Assembly (NCBI GenBank): GCA_021731445.1 | Contig: JAKFXK010000010.1 | Location: forward strand, 1 to 64,000 | DNA length: 64,000 nucleotides | DNA from: Nevskiaceae bacterium | GTDB lineage: Bacteria > Pseudomonadota > Gammaproteobacteria > Nevskiales > Nevskiaceae | Reading direction: 5' to 3' | Shown here: positions 23,415 to 32,170 of the stretch, one piece after another | How the letters are laid out: each line of letters begins with the position of its first letter | Numbering within the stretch: position 1 is the first letter of the stretch | Notes under the pieces: model-generated | The model's input: the letters and a program-made list of their open reading frames with translations, nothing else | Database searches by the model: none | Told to the model about the DNA's origin: nothing | Made by a program: the position numbers and the translations under genes

Positions 23415-24400
23415 GTGGTGGCCTGCGGGTGTGTGGTGTGAGATGCCATACGGTGACAGGTGCAGTTGCCCCAGCGGTAGAGGCGCAGCTTGTGCAGCAG
23501 TCCGGGTGCTTCGATGGTCACGGCGCCGACGGCGATTTCCCACGGCGTGAGGCCGAATACGGCGAGGCTGATCGAGGGCTCCAGCGACACCACGGCGTGC
23601 CAGGTCTTGCTCGGCACGAACACCGCATCGCCCGCTTCCACCCGCGCATACAGGCCCTGCGCCTTGGCAAAAGCCGCGCGTTCTTCGGGCTGTGCATCGA
23701 GCTGCGAGATATTGATATCGCTGAGCGTCGCACCCCAGTCGTATTTCCTGGACCGACAAAGAAACGCGCTCTGATCGGGCGGAAAGAACAGAAACTCCTT
23801 CACACCGGCTACTTGGCAAAACCAGTTGTTGGGTGCGTCGTAGTGCAGGCCCGTCACGGTATTGGCGGGGCCGATGAAGGTGTATTCCCAGGTGCGCCGA
23901 AGGCCGGGCCAGAGTTGCGCGATGGCGAAATCGTCGCGTAGTTCTGGAAACTCCTTGAGGATGTGCCACTGCGCCAGATACACCTCGTGGGCGCTGAAGG
24001 TTTTCAGGTAATCCCAGTCCAGATGGAAGCGCTCGCCGGGTGCAAGTGCGGTGCGGCGGCGATTGGGCAGCAGGCCGATGTCGTCGATGCGCGTATGGCG
24101 GATGTTCGCCGCCGCCTGAGCCAACTGGCGCAGATACGGTGCCACGGCCTGGATCACCGGCTCGCGGGTGACGCCCTGCTCCACCAGCCCATTCTGAAAG
24201 CTGGTGACCACCTCCGAGCCATCGGCACGCCGCAAGTCGGCGAGCTTGTCGAAAGTCCAGTTCTGCGAGGCTGGCCATCGCTCCACCGCTCCCTTGACCA
24301 ACAGCGGACGACTGCGTGCTTTGAAGCCACCGCTGGCTTCCAGCTCGCGCCAATGCATGGTTTCAACCTGTTCAAACTGCGGGCCAAGATAGCGGCTCAT
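23411..24400 (-). CDS. JmjC/cupin-like 2-oxoglutarate oxygenase
   Basis: A protein of 329 residues of the cupin_8 (FIH/JmjC-like) type. The start has the LEASGGFKARSRPLLVKGAVERWPA pattern of the family. Iron ligands are H and D in TGLHYDAPNNWF and the distal H in PSKTWHAVVSLE; the core barrel runs from about 185 to 285. Such enzymes hydroxylate protein or small-molecule substrates with O2 and 2-oxoglutarate. No signal peptide, so cytoplasmic. The gene overlaps its neighbours by 4 bp on both sides. In a lipid-export operon it may hydroxylate a lipid chain or head group, by analogy with LpxO, though it is not LpxO-like in sequence. Confidence 0.83.
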   Translation of the reverse strand: MSRYLGPQFEQVETMHWRELEASGGFKARSRPLLVKGAVERWPASQNWTFDKLADLRRADGSEVVTSFQNGLVEQGVTREPVIQAVAPYLRQLAQAAANIRHTRIDDIGLLPNRRRTALAPGERFHLDWDYLKTFSAHEVYLAQWHILKEFPELRDDFAIAQLWPGLRRTWEYTFIGPANTVTGLHYDAPNNWFCQVAGVKEFLFFPPDQSAFLCRSRKYDWGATLSDINISQLDAQPEERAAFAKAQGLYARVEAGDAVFVPSKTWHAVVSLEPSISLAVFGLTPWEIAVGAVTIEAPGLLHKLRLYRWGNCTCHRMASHTTHPQATT

Positions 24401-25830
24401 GGGGATGCTCCAACCGTTTTCGAGGGGACGGCAACAAGGGGCGGTACGGCCTGCCAGCTACCGCCCAGGGCGGCGTGCAGGGCCAGAGCGGAATCAAGCT
24501 GTGCGCGGGTATTGCGGATGGCCTGCTGCGCAGATTCAAGCTGCGCATCTTCAGCGGCCAGCATATCGAGCCGGCTTTTTCGTCCAGCGAGAAGTTGCTC
24601 GACAGCCGCTTTCAGCTCGGCCTGTTGCCGCGCCTGTGTGGCGAGCAGTGCTTGCTGCTGTTCGACAGCGGCCTGCCGCGCCTGTAGGGCCTGTTCGACA
24701 TCGGAAAATGCGGCCAGCCCAGCCTTGCGATATTCCAGCAGCGCGATCTCGGCTTCCCGCTGCCTGGCATCGAGTCGCGCCGCGCGCGCGCCACCGTCGT
24801 AGAGCGGCAGGCTGATCTCAGGGCCGATGCCGAACAGTCCGACGCTACCCGACAGCGCCCGATGCAGCAGGTCGGTGGCTAGCCCCAGCTCTGCTGTCAG
24901 CCGGAACTGTGGGAACTGTTCGGCGCGAGCAACGCCAATTTGAGCCTGCGCTGCTTGCAGGCGTGCAGCCGCTGCACGCAGATCCGGGCGGCGTTGCAAC
25001 AGTGTGGATGGCAGGCCGGCTGGCACCGTGGGCTGCACGATGCCGCGCAAGGCCTGCGGGCCAATGCTGTAGCCCTCTGGCAACTGGCCGCACAGCAGCG
25101 CCAGCCGCCACTCGCTGCGCTGGCGTTGGCGCTGCCACTCGCGCTGCTGCGCCTGCAACAAGCCAAGCGCCTGCTGTGCGGCGGCCACTGGTTGGCGGTC
25201 GATGCGGCCTGCATCCTGTCGCGCCGTTTCCAGCGCCAGGCGTTGTTCGGCGAGGACGCTGCGCTGTTGCAGCAGGCCCCGTTGTTCGTCGGCTTCGGCA
25301 ATGTCGAAAAAATGCTGCGCCACCTGAGTCGCCAGCAGGATGCGCGCGGTTTCAAGGTCGTAGCCCCTTGCCATGGACTCCGCCTCGGCACTGCTCACCA
25401 GCCCGCTGACCCGACCCCAGAAGTCCAGCTCATAACTGGCATTGAGACCCAGCCGGTAGATGGTGGGATTGCGACCGCTGCGATCCCGCACCGCAACGGC
25501 GGCGCTATCCACCGGCCCTGCATTCAGACTCAATGACGGCTGCTGCAAAGCGCCCGCTTCCAGCTCGGCATCGCGGCCTAAACGCAGGCGCTGGGTGGCG
25601 ATCAGCAGATCGGGATTGGCGGCTGCCGCTTGTTGCAGCAGTGCCAATAGCGCGGCATTGCCGAAGCGCATCCAGAACTCGCCTGCCGCATCCGGCACTA
25701 CCGATTCGCTGCCGCCTGTCTGCCACGCGGCAGGCGTGGGCAGCACCGGGGCCGGTGCCAGCGGCGCGCTGGCGCAAGCACTCAGCGTGAACACCCACGC
25801 CAGCAGCGCGCAGCGGCGACCGGCCGTCAT
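24397..25830 (-). CDS. NodT-type outer-membrane efflux lipoprotein
   Basis: A protein of 477 residues; start at ATG 25830 gives a signal peptide and lipobox FTLSACAS. Family patterns are AEFWMRFGNAALLALLQQAAAANPDL, YELDFWGRVSGLVSSAEAE, RRPDLRAAAARLQAAQAQIGVARAEQFPQ and IGPEISLPLYDGGARAARLDA. It forms the outer-membrane channel for the adaptor coded just upstream (4-bp overlap). Paired with an ABC permease and ATPase it makes a complete MacAB-TolC-like route from inner membrane to outside. Confidence 0.93.
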   Translation of the reverse strand: MTAGRRCALLAWVFTLSACASAPLAPAPVLPTPAAWQTGGSESVVPDAAGEFWMRFGNAALLALLQQAAAANPDLLIATQRLRLGRDAELEAGALQQPSLSLNAGPVDSAAVAVRDRSGRNPTIYRLGLNASYELDFWGRVSGLVSSAEAESMARGYDLETARILLATQVAQHFFDIAEADEQRGLLQQRSVLAEQRLALETARQDAGRIDRQPVAAAQQALGLLQAQQREWQRQRQRSEWRLALLCGQLPEGYSIGPQALRGIVQPTVPAGLPSTLLQRRPDLRAAAARLQAAQAQIGVARAEQFPQFRLTAELGLATDLLHRALSGSVGLFGIGPEISLPLYDGGARAARLDARQREAEIALLEYRKAGLAAFSDVEQALQARQAAVEQQQALLATQARQQAELKAAVEQLLAGRKSRLDMLAAEDAQLESAQQAIRNTRAQLDSALALHAALGGSWQAVPPLVAVPSKTVGASP

Positions 25831-26738
25831 GGCGCACTGCCCATGCGCACGATCACGCGCTGGCCGATCAGCAGCGGCACTTCGCCCAGCGACAGGATGC
25901 ACTCGACGACACGATCATCCTTGGCGGCAGCGCGCACCTCTGGCAGGGCACGCACCGGGCCGACGGCGCGGGCAATGCTCAGCAGCTTGGCCGGATAGAT
26001 GCGGCCATCACCTGCCTCGGCCTCGACGGTCGCATTCATGCCGATCTTGAGATGGGCAATCAGGCGCTCATCGACTTCGGCACGCACGATCAACGGCGCA
26101 TCGGGCGCAAACCAGATCACCGGCGCGCCGACGCTGACCGATTCACCCCGATGCACTTCTGCGCGCAGCACCCGCCCGCGTCGGGGCGCCAGGATCACTC
26201 GCTGCTTCAGTTGCAGCGCGAGGCGCTGCTGTTGCAGGCGGCTGCCGTCGTCGGCGAGCTGCGCGGCTTGCAGGCTGGCCTTGAACGATTGCACCTGGGC
26301 CTCGGCCTGCCGCAGCACATCGCCAGCCTCGGCCTGTATCGCAACCAGTCTGCGCAGGCGCAGCGCCTCATCTTCCGCGAGTGCCAATTGCCGACTCAGC
26401 GCCTGCACCGCCTGCTGCCCGCGCTTGCGTTCAAGCGCAATGACTTGCTCGTCAAGCCGCAGGGCTTGCTCATCCAACCGCATCAATACGGCACCGGCGG
26501 CAACTGGCTCGTCGCTGACCGCGGCGATCTCGCTGACCACGCCATCACCCTTCGCACTGAGGCGGCGCGTGCCGCCCTGCACATCGACCCAGCCAGGTGC
26601 GGCAGCGAGCGTGGTGACATTGCCCGCCGATTGCGCGCTGACGGCCTCGCGCGGCTCTGACAATTGCCAGAAGCCGATGAACATCGAGCCGACGATGGCC
26701 AACGCCAACAGCAAGAGCAGCCAAAGTGAGCGTTTCAT
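25827..26738 (-). CDS. HlyD-family periplasmic adaptor of an ABC exporter
   Basis: A protein of 303 residues starting at ATG 26738. One N-terminal membrane anchor (about 4-24), a lipoyl-like half motif VSEIAAVSDEPVAAGAVLMRLDEQALRL, a coiled-coil hairpin (about 95-170, AEDEALRLRRLVAIQAEAGDVLRQAEAQ), and ILAPRRGRVLRAEVHRGESVSVG returning to the lipoyl domain. This matches DevB/HlyD adaptors that bridge ABC permeases to TolC-like channels. Overlaps both neighbours by 4 bp. Confidence 0.9.
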   Translation of the reverse strand: MKRSLWLLLLLALAIVGSMFIGFWQLSEPREAVSAQSAGNVTTLAAAPGWVDVQGGTRRLSAKGDGVVSEIAAVSDEPVAAGAVLMRLDEQALRLDEQVIALERKRGQQAVQALSRQLALAEDEALRLRRLVAIQAEAGDVLRQAEAQVQSFKASLQAAQLADDGSRLQQQRLALQLKQRVILAPRRGRVLRAEVHRGESVSVGAPVIWFAPDAPLIVRAEVDERLIAHLKIGMNATVEAEAGDGRIYPAKLLSIARAVGPVRALPEVRAAAKDDRVVECILSLGEVPLLIGQRVIVRMGSAP

Positions 26739-27460
26739 GCAGCCTCGCCGGTAAGGGGTGAGCGCACGGCAGGTGCCATGCGCTGGTCTTGGTGGATAAC
26801 GCCGTTGCGAAGCTGCAACACGCGCTCGGCGTGGCACATCAGCTGCGGGTCGTGGGTGACGACGATGACCGTGGTGCCATGGAGATGCGCGATGTCTTGC
26901 AACAGCGCGACCACCCGTTCGCCATTGCTGCTGTCGAGCGCGCTGGTGGGTTCATCGGCGAACAGCACCCGGGGCTGGGTGACCAGCGCACGGGCAATGG
27001 CAACGCGCTGCTTTTCGCCGCCGGAGAGCTCACTGGGTCTGAGCTGCGCGCACGCCGACAAGCCCACTTCGGCCAGCGCGGCTTCGGCGCGTGCCTGCGC
27101 TCGCGCCTTCAGCTCGCCGCCAAAGCGCAGTGGCAAGGCTACCTGCTCTAAAGCGGTCAATGCCGGGAACAGATTGAAGCCTTGAAAGATGTAACCGCAG
27201 TGCTGATAGCGGAAGCGTTCCAGCGCACGCGCGGTCAGCGACCAGAGCATGGTGCCGCTGACACTCACCTGCCCTGCATCGGGTCGAAGCAAGCCGCCGA
27301 GTGCGGCCAGCAGGGTGGACTTGCCAGAACCGGATGCGCCCATCACCAAGGTCACCTCGCCCGGCCAGAACTCGACCGAGAGCCGGTGCAGCACGCGGGT
27401 CTGCGCCGCACCGCGACCAAAGCTGTGCATCAGATCGGCGGCGACGACGCTGGCCGTCAT
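26735..27460 (-). CDS. ABC transporter ATPase (LolD/MacB/DevA type)
   Basis: A protein of 241 residues from ATG 27460. Walker A GASGSGKSTLL, Q-loop IFQGFNLF, signature LSGGEKQRVAIARAL, Walker B VLFADEPTSALD and H-loop VVTHDPQL are all intact. The LFADEPTSALDS pattern and small size are those of the LolD/MacB/DevA group, which drive extrusion of lipids, lipoproteins or peptides with FtsX-type permeases rather than classical import. ATG overlaps the stop of the permease by 4 bp. Confidence 0.94.
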   Translation of the reverse strand: MTASVVAADLMHSFGRGAAQTRVLHRLSVEFWPGEVTLVMGASGSGKSTLLAALGGLLRPDAGQVSVSGTMLWSLTARALERFRYQHCGYIFQGFNLFPALTALEQVALPLRFGGELKARAQARAEAALAEVGLSACAQLRPSELSGGEKQRVAIARALVTQPRVLFADEPTSALDSSNGERVVALLQDIAHLHGTTVIVVTHDPQLMCHAERVLQLRNGVIHQDQRMAPAVRSPLTGEAA

Positions 27461-28587
27461 CGCAGCAGCTCCGCCGGTTGCAGCCGATACAACTCGCGTA
27501 GCGCCAGCAAGCCCGAACACACTGCGGTGAGCAATCCCACCGCCATGGCCACCGCGATACCGAGACCACTGAGGGCAAACGGCACGTAAAAGTGCTGCGC
27601 CAGCTGCGCCACCAGCGCCACCAGCAGCAGCATGAGCACGCCGCCACCCGCGCCGATCCACGCCGCCTGTTCAACGATGACTGCACCCAAGCGCGCCGCC
27701 GGCACGCCGATGGCGCGAAACGTGGCGTATTCGCGCAGCTGGCTCAGCACCACGCCGCGCAGGGTCTGGCTGGTGATGACCACCGCAATCAGCAGGCCCA
27801 GCACGGTGGAAAATAGAAACCCGGCCCCGACGCCAGATTCTTCCAGCCACCAGCGTTGCGACTGCTGCGAAAGCTGCACGCGCGTCCAGGCTTTGGCGGT
27901 CTTGGGCGGTAACAGGGTTAGCAAGTCATTGACCACGGTTGCAGGCTCGGCACCCTTTCGTAGTTCTGCCAGCACAAAGGTGACCAGGCCGACATCGTCG
28001 CCCTCGCGGTCGAGCAAGCCGCGCAGGGTTTGCTGCGAGGTGAACACATAAGTGGTGCCAATACTGCGCAGGCCCTGGCTCAACCCCACCACGCGCACGC
28101 GGTGGCCATTGATCTCGGCCATGCCCGCCGTCGTCGTATCCAGCTTGTTGGCCTCGCTGCGATCCACCACCACGGTATTGGGCGTGGCAAGCAAGGCGCA
28201 GAGCCATTGCTTGAGCGGTGCCGGGCAGCTCAGGGCGCTGGCGGATGGACTGATGCCGACCACGGTGACTGGCAGCGTCGTGCCGCTCGCACTGCGCCAG
28301 CTGCCATCACGCACCCGCAGCGTTTCAGTGCGGGTGATGTCGGCATTGGCCCGCACGAGTGCGGCCAGCGAGGCGGGAATCTCTGCGGACTGATCGAGGC
28401 TCTGAGTGGCCGGTGCCGTGATCCAAACAGACGCCGCCGTGCTGTCAGCCAGCACCGTGACGGTGCCGAACATGCCCACCAGCAGCCCCAGTTGCACCAG
28501 CATCAGCACGCCCGCGAACGTCACCGACAGCAGTGCTGGCAGAAAGCGTCGCCACTCGAACAGCAGGATCGTGCGGGCCAGCGACAT
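27457..28587 (-). CDS. FtsX/DevC-like ABC transporter permease
   Basis: A protein of 376 residues with one N-terminal membrane helix (about 18-40), a periplasmic domain (about 45-245) and three C-terminal helices (about 252-275, 305-330, 338-360), with TLRGVVLSQLREYATFRAIGVP, the typical coupling region of FtsX/MacB/DevC permeases. It ends RELYRLQPAELLR, as DevC-type proteins do. With the ATPase, adaptor and outer-membrane factor downstream this gives a full exporter. It lies 9 bp after the MlaA gene, suggesting that the cargo is a lipid. Confidence 0.9.
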   Translation of the reverse strand: MSLARTILLFEWRRFLPALLSVTFAGVLMLVQLGLLVGMFGTVTVLADSTAASVWITAPATQSLDQSAEIPASLAALVRANADITRTETLRVRDGSWRSASGTTLPVTVVGISPSASALSCPAPLKQWLCALLATPNTVVVDRSEANKLDTTTAGMAEINGHRVRVVGLSQGLRSIGTTYVFTSQQTLRGLLDREGDDVGLVTFVLAELRKGAEPATVVNDLLTLLPPKTAKAWTRVQLSQQSQRWWLEESGVGAGFLFSTVLGLLIAVVITSQTLRGVVLSQLREYATFRAIGVPAARLGAVIVEQAAWIGAGGGVLMLLLVALVAQLAQHFYVPFALSGLGIAVAMAVGLLTAVCSGLLALRELYRLQPAELLR

Positions 28588-28596
28588 GGCAAGGGT

Positions 28597-29316
28597 CTAC
28601 TCGTTGTCCTTGCCATAGAGCAGCTCGCGCGGCGGCGCGCCGTCGTAAACCCGGTTCAAGCGCATTTGCAGATAGGCGCTGCGCACAAAGATGTAAGGGT
28701 CGAAGGCATTGTCGATCAGCGACTCGCTGCCGATCAGTTTGCTGCGGGCATCCACTATCTGCCCACCCAGCAATGCCACTTCTTCGGTCAGCGGCACATA
28801 GCTGCCCAGTTGCGTCGGCGAGTCGGCCAATCGCCCCAGCAGATCGCGGTTGGTGCTCGGCCCCAGCAAGGGCAGCATCAGATACCAGCCCTCGCCCACC
28901 CCATAGCTGCCCAAAGTCTGGCCGAAATCTTCGCGGTTGCGAGGCAGGCCCGCGTCGGTGGCGACATCCATCAGTCCTGCAAAGCCAGCCGTCGTATTCA
29001 GCAAGAAACGGCCGGTATCGGCAGCGGCCTGTCTGACCTTGAATTGCAGCAGATCGTTGACGATGGTTCGCGGCTCGTCGAGATTGTTGAAGAAATTACT
29101 CACCCCTTTGCGCGCAAAGTCGGGCGTCACTTTCTGGTAGCCCAGCGTCACGGGTTTCAACACGTATTTATCAGCGCTGCGATTGAAGCTGAATACCGCG
29201 CGATTCACCGGCTCCAGTGGGTCGCTGGGATTATCCAGCGGCGCGTGCGCACAGCTCGCCAGCCACATCGCGCTGCCCACGGTGAGCAGTGATGACCATC
29301 CACTACCTTGCGTCAC
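28597..29316 (-). CDS. mlaA: MlaA/VacJ-like outer-membrane lipoprotein
   Basis: A protein of 239 residues from GTG 29316, a 4-nt overlap with the reductase stop. Lipobox LASC (C22), then DPLEPVNRAVFSFNRSADKYVLKPVTLGY, FFNNLDEPRTIVNDLL, GFAGLMDVATDAGLPRNREDFGQTLGSYGVGEGWYLMLPLLGPS and RDLLGRLAD, all hallmarks of MlaA. MlaA takes mislocated phospholipid out of the outer leaflet and passes it to the periplasmic carrier MlaC. No mlaBCDEF genes are present here; instead it sits with a MacAB-like exporter and a lipid-type reductase, so it may serve a different lipid route. Confidence 0.9.
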   Translation of the reverse strand: MTQGSGWSSLLTVGSAMWLASCAHAPLDNPSDPLEPVNRAVFSFNRSADKYVLKPVTLGYQKVTPDFARKGVSNFFNNLDEPRTIVNDLLQFKVRQAAADTGRFLLNTTAGFAGLMDVATDAGLPRNREDFGQTLGSYGVGEGWYLMLPLLGPSTNRDLLGRLADSPTQLGSYVPLTEEVALLGGQIVDARSKLIGSESLIDNAFDPYIFVRSAYLQMRLNRVYDGAPPRELLYGKDNE

Positions 29317-30533
29317 TTGAAGTCGCTCATCATCTGGTCGAGCAAGGACAAGCCCTCGGTGCTGCGGATGCAGTTGCCGATGTAGGACGGAAAGCTCGGT
29401 GCCAGCTCGAAGCCCTCATCCAGCAAGCGCTGGTTATCGAACTTGTAGTTGAGCAGCGAGAAGCCGCCATAGAGCTTCACCGCCTTGGTCACCAGACGGC
29501 GGTTGGTAATGCCCAGACGTGCCTTGAAGTCGGGCACCAGCGAGGGAATATCGCTCTCCTTGATCTGCTGCCAAGAGGCTGCGAGCGACGGGATGTGACG
29601 GGCATCCGACATCGCCAGTTCGATGTCCCTGAAGCTCGCGCATCGAGGACCGGCAGAGATGTGGTAGAGGTCGCTACTCAGGTGCTGTTTGTAGGTCAGC
29701 AGCAGCAGTGCTTTGGCGCAGTAGTCCACCGGGATGACATCCACGGTTTCATCCAGGCTGCACATGAAGCGGCCCAGATCCTGCGCCATGCGGAACACCC
29801 AGAAGATGCTGCTCGAAGGCTTGCAGCCCAGTAGGGTGTGGCCCACCACAATCGAAGGCCGTGCCACCACCAGCGGCAGACCGGGGATCATCTTCATCTG
29901 GCGCTCAGCCTCGGCCTTGGAAGCCGTATACGGCACCAGGTGGCCTTCGGCCTCCGGCAATTGCCAGCTCTCCTGCACCGGCGACACCTTGCCTGCACCG
30001 CAAGCCATCGCCGTGCCGATGTGCACGAATCGTTCGAGCAATGGCGACTTCGCCATGCGCTTGGCAAACGCCACAGTTCCAAACACGTTCACCGGCCAGA
30101 TACCGGGGTGGTTGCCAAACGAGGCGACTGCGGCACAGTTCATGACGTGCGTCACCCGGTTGAGGCGCACATCGTCAGCAAAGGCTTCCACATCGGCCAG
30201 ATCACCCAGCAGGATTTGCCGGGTGCTCAGCTGTTCGAGCGGTGCAATCTTCGACTCAAAGCGGCCTAGTGACTCGACCACGCGCTGCAAGCCTTCTTCA
30301 AGTGTTTTGGCACGCACCAGAAACAGCAGGCTGTCGATGCGACCGCTTTCCATCGCCGCGATGGCGCAAGCGCCGCCTATGAAGCCGGTGGCCCCGGTGA
30401 TGAGCGTCATCGATTGCGGCGTGCGCAGATGTTCGCTGGGGCAAGACACCATCATCGGCAACGCGAGTGGGAGCTTGGTATGGATCGCACGCCCTTGGGT
30501 GGGCGTTCTGGCCTCAGGGTGGAACTGTTGCAT
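29313..30533 (-). CDS. NAD-dependent epimerase / fatty-acyl-reductase-like SDR protein
   Basis: A protein of 406 residues; ATG 30533 has AAGGA eight bases upstream. Extended SDR fold: nucleotide motif GATGFIGG (47-54), HVMNCAAVASFG, and active-site Y202/K206 in YTASK. The pattern resembles the Male-sterility/NAD_binding_4 thioester reductases (VARPSIVVGHTLLG, DVIPVDYCAKALLLL). A C-terminal extension of about 100 residues follows. Such enzymes reduce acyl thioesters or modify sterol-like lipids. It is the first gene of the eight-gene operon, 64 bp after the direct-repeat box at 30598-30614. Confidence 0.85.
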   Translation of the reverse strand: MQQFHPEARTPTQGRAIHTKLPLALPMMVSCPSEHLRTPQSMTLITGATGFIGGACAIAAMESGRIDSLLFLVRAKTLEEGLQRVVESLGRFESKIAPLEQLSTRQILLGDLADVEAFADDVRLNRVTHVMNCAAVASFGNHPGIWPVNVFGTVAFAKRMAKSPLLERFVHIGTAMACGAGKVSPVQESWQLPEAEGHLVPYTASKAEAERQMKMIPGLPLVVARPSIVVGHTLLGCKPSSSIFWVFRMAQDLGRFMCSLDETVDVIPVDYCAKALLLLTYKQHLSSDLYHISAGPRCASFRDIELAMSDARHIPSLAASWQQIKESDIPSLVPDFKARLGITNRRLVTKAVKLYGGFSLLNYKFDNQRLLDEGFELAPSFPSYIGNCIRSTEGLSLLDQMMSDFK

Positions 30534-30597
30534 GGGAATCCTTCAGTCGGCACCGCAAACCGGTTTGTTTGCGTGCTGAGCAGTAGAGGCCCCGCGC

Positions 30598-30614
30598 CTT
30601 AAGAAACTATTAGG
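30598..30614 (-). promoter_or_regulatory. QseB/PmrA-type box upstream of the SDR-MlaA-exporter operon
   Basis: On the minus strand the sequence is CCTAAT-AGTTT-CTTAAG, a direct repeat with an 11-bp period. A -10-like TCTACT begins 10 bp after the box, and the first start codon lies 64 bp downstream. It has the same layout as the boxes at 33681, 40501, 46873 and 49357. Confidence 0.75.
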
Positions 30615-30801
30615 CGCTTCAGATGTGATTCAGCGATCGTGGTCGGCGCGATCAACGGTGCGATGTAAGACGCTGACTGGGATCATGGCCCAAGCCCCGA
30701 CGCGATGTCGCCCCACCTCACCACGCCTGATTCATTTCGGCTTCAGCCGCGCCAATGAGTATCGGTAGTCAATTATTTGTCCTTCCACCGGAGTCAATGG
30801 A

Positions 30802-31134
30802 ATGAATCGTTTGATGAGCAGTGCAGCTTTGAGCTTGATGTTGGGCATGGCAGGTCATGCCATTGCCAACGACGCCACTGGCGCGATTATCGGTGGCGTG
30901 ATCGGTGGCGGCGCCGGGGCAGCGGTCGGGCACTCTGTAGGTGGACGCGATGGCGCCATTATTGGAGGTGCCATCGGCGGTGGCGCCGGTGCGGCCATCG
31001 GCAGCAATGCGGGCGGCCGACATCCGGCCCAGCCGCAGTATCGTTCGCGCGGCGATGAGCACGACCACGACGACAAGCATCACGGTCGTAAACACGGCAA
31101 GAAAGACAAACACCGTGACGAACACGATGATTAG
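30802..31134 (+). CDS. Secreted glycine-zipper protein with a His/Asp/Lys tail
   Basis: A protein of 110 residues; ATG 30802 with CCGGAG 9 bases upstream. Signal peptide (1-22, ending GHAIAND). Then an internally duplicated glycine-zipper unit: TGAIIGGVIGGGAGAAVGHSVGG and DGAIIGGAIGGGAGAAIGSNAGG, 24 residues each, followed by a charged tail (GDEHDHDDKHHGRKHGKK). Glycine zippers form tight helical hairpins in membranes, as in outer-membrane lipoproteins of the SlyB/OsmB type; here no lipid Cys is present. The tail could bind metal or anionic envelope material. Single gene closed by the terminator at 31163. Confidence 0.8.
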   Translation: MNRLMSSAALSLMLGMAGHAIANDATGAIIGGVIGGGAGAAVGHSVGGRDGAIIGGAIGGGAGAAIGSNAGGRHPAQPQYRSRGDEHDHDDKHHGRKHGKKDKHRDEHDD

Positions 31135-31162
31135 TCAGCAGATGATTTGCACTTAATGAAGT

Positions 31163-31183
31163 CGGCCGAAAGGCCGGTTTCTT
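31163..31183 (+). terminator. Intrinsic terminator of the glycine-zipper gene
   Basis: CGGCC-GAAA-GGCCG (31163-31176) forms a five-pair stem closed by a GAAA tetraloop, followed by GTTTCTT. It lies 28 bp after the stop at 31134 and just before the convergent stop at 31183. Confidence 0.65.
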
Positions 31184-32019
31184 CATTGAGACGATGAAAA
31201 ATGGAGTGCATTCACACGTGACGCGGAAAGCTCTAGCCGATATCGAGCAATCTCCTCGCCGCTGGCGTGCTGAAAATAGAACGCCTGCTTCCAATCAAAA
31301 GGACGGTCGCGGCCACCGGCGATGCCGTGCAGCCGATAGGGCCGATACAGCTTGTAGAAGTTCCGGGCGAAGACCTTGAACAGTTGTCGCCCCAGCAAGC
31401 GTGAAAGCCAGTGCATCACCGCAACGACCCACCAGGGCGAGCTGGCGAGGCAGAACTTGAGCTCCGGTGAAAGCTCCCGATCCGGTTGTTCAAGTGCCAG
31501 CAATTTAGCAGTGAAGGGTCGGAATGCCTGACTGCCAATGGCAAACAGGGATTGCTGGATCGGCCACTTTGGGGTTTTTCTCAGCGCGCGGCCGAACAGC
31601 AGCACGTCCGGCTTGAGAGTTGCAAGCAAGTCGGACATTGCTTGTGCCGAGAGCAAGACATCCTGCTCTACATACACCAAGGCATCAAAGCCACAGGCCT
31701 CGGCATATTGCAGTCCAAGCACAACACTGAGCGTCCACCCACTGAGATGTCCTGTGGCGTTTTGCGAATGGCCTGGATTTTGAGTCAGGCGCAATACCAC
31801 CTCATTCTTCAAACCGCCGATTAGTGTCGCTGGCGGAGAAACCGGCGAGGCCGAGTCCACGACCAACAGGCTGCACTCCATGCCTTGGGGCAGTGCGCGT
31901 TCAAGCGACTGCGCCCACAAGCGTCGAAATGCCGCACCGCGAATCTCATCCACGCCGTAGGTGTCGTAGTTACGCGGAATATCGCTGCAATACCAGCCGC
32001 TCACGATCAGTATTTTCAC
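31183..32019 (-). CDS. Glycosyltransferase-like protein (GT2-type fold)
   Basis: A protein of 278 residues. The N-terminal half resembles a GT-A fold: MKILIVSGWYCSDIP, an aromatic/acid region and YVEQDVLL (about 115-122) in place of a DxD motif. The rest has few family marks (RPYRLHGIAGGRDRPFDWKQAFYFQHAS). No membrane segment. It is isolated between the glycine-zipper gene and the HtrA gene, on the minus strand, with a 151-bp upstream gap in which I see no box. Function: probably sugar transfer to an envelope polymer. Identification of the fold is moderate. Confidence 0.55.
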   Translation of the reverse strand: MKILIVSGWYCSDIPRNYDTYGVDEIRGAAFRRLWAQSLERALPQGMECSLLVVDSASPVSPPATLIGGLKNEVVLRLTQNPGHSQNATGHLSGWTLSVVLGLQYAEACGFDALVYVEQDVLLSAQAMSDLLATLKPDVLLFGRALRKTPKWPIQQSLFAIGSQAFRPFTAKLLALEQPDRELSPELKFCLASSPWWVVAVMHWLSRLLGRQLFKVFARNFYKLYRPYRLHGIAGGRDRPFDWKQAFYFQHASGEEIARYRLELSASRVNALHFSSSQ

Positions 32020-32170
32020 AGAGCCTCGAAGATCAGCATCACATGTGGGTCAAGGGCTAGCGCGGTGTGAGTCCAGCGACCACACGAGGTTCCACTCGTT
32101 CAGCCTCCATATCTCCCCCCACGCCTTGTCGAACGAATCGCATCCTGCTGCTTGTGCGTGCAGTGCGCGC

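Noticed and set aside
30838-31030. Glycine-rich coding repeat looked at first like a tandem DNA repeat or phase-variable tract
   Set aside because: The two units differ at many third codon positions, so it is a protein-level duplication and not a slippage-prone DNA repeat.
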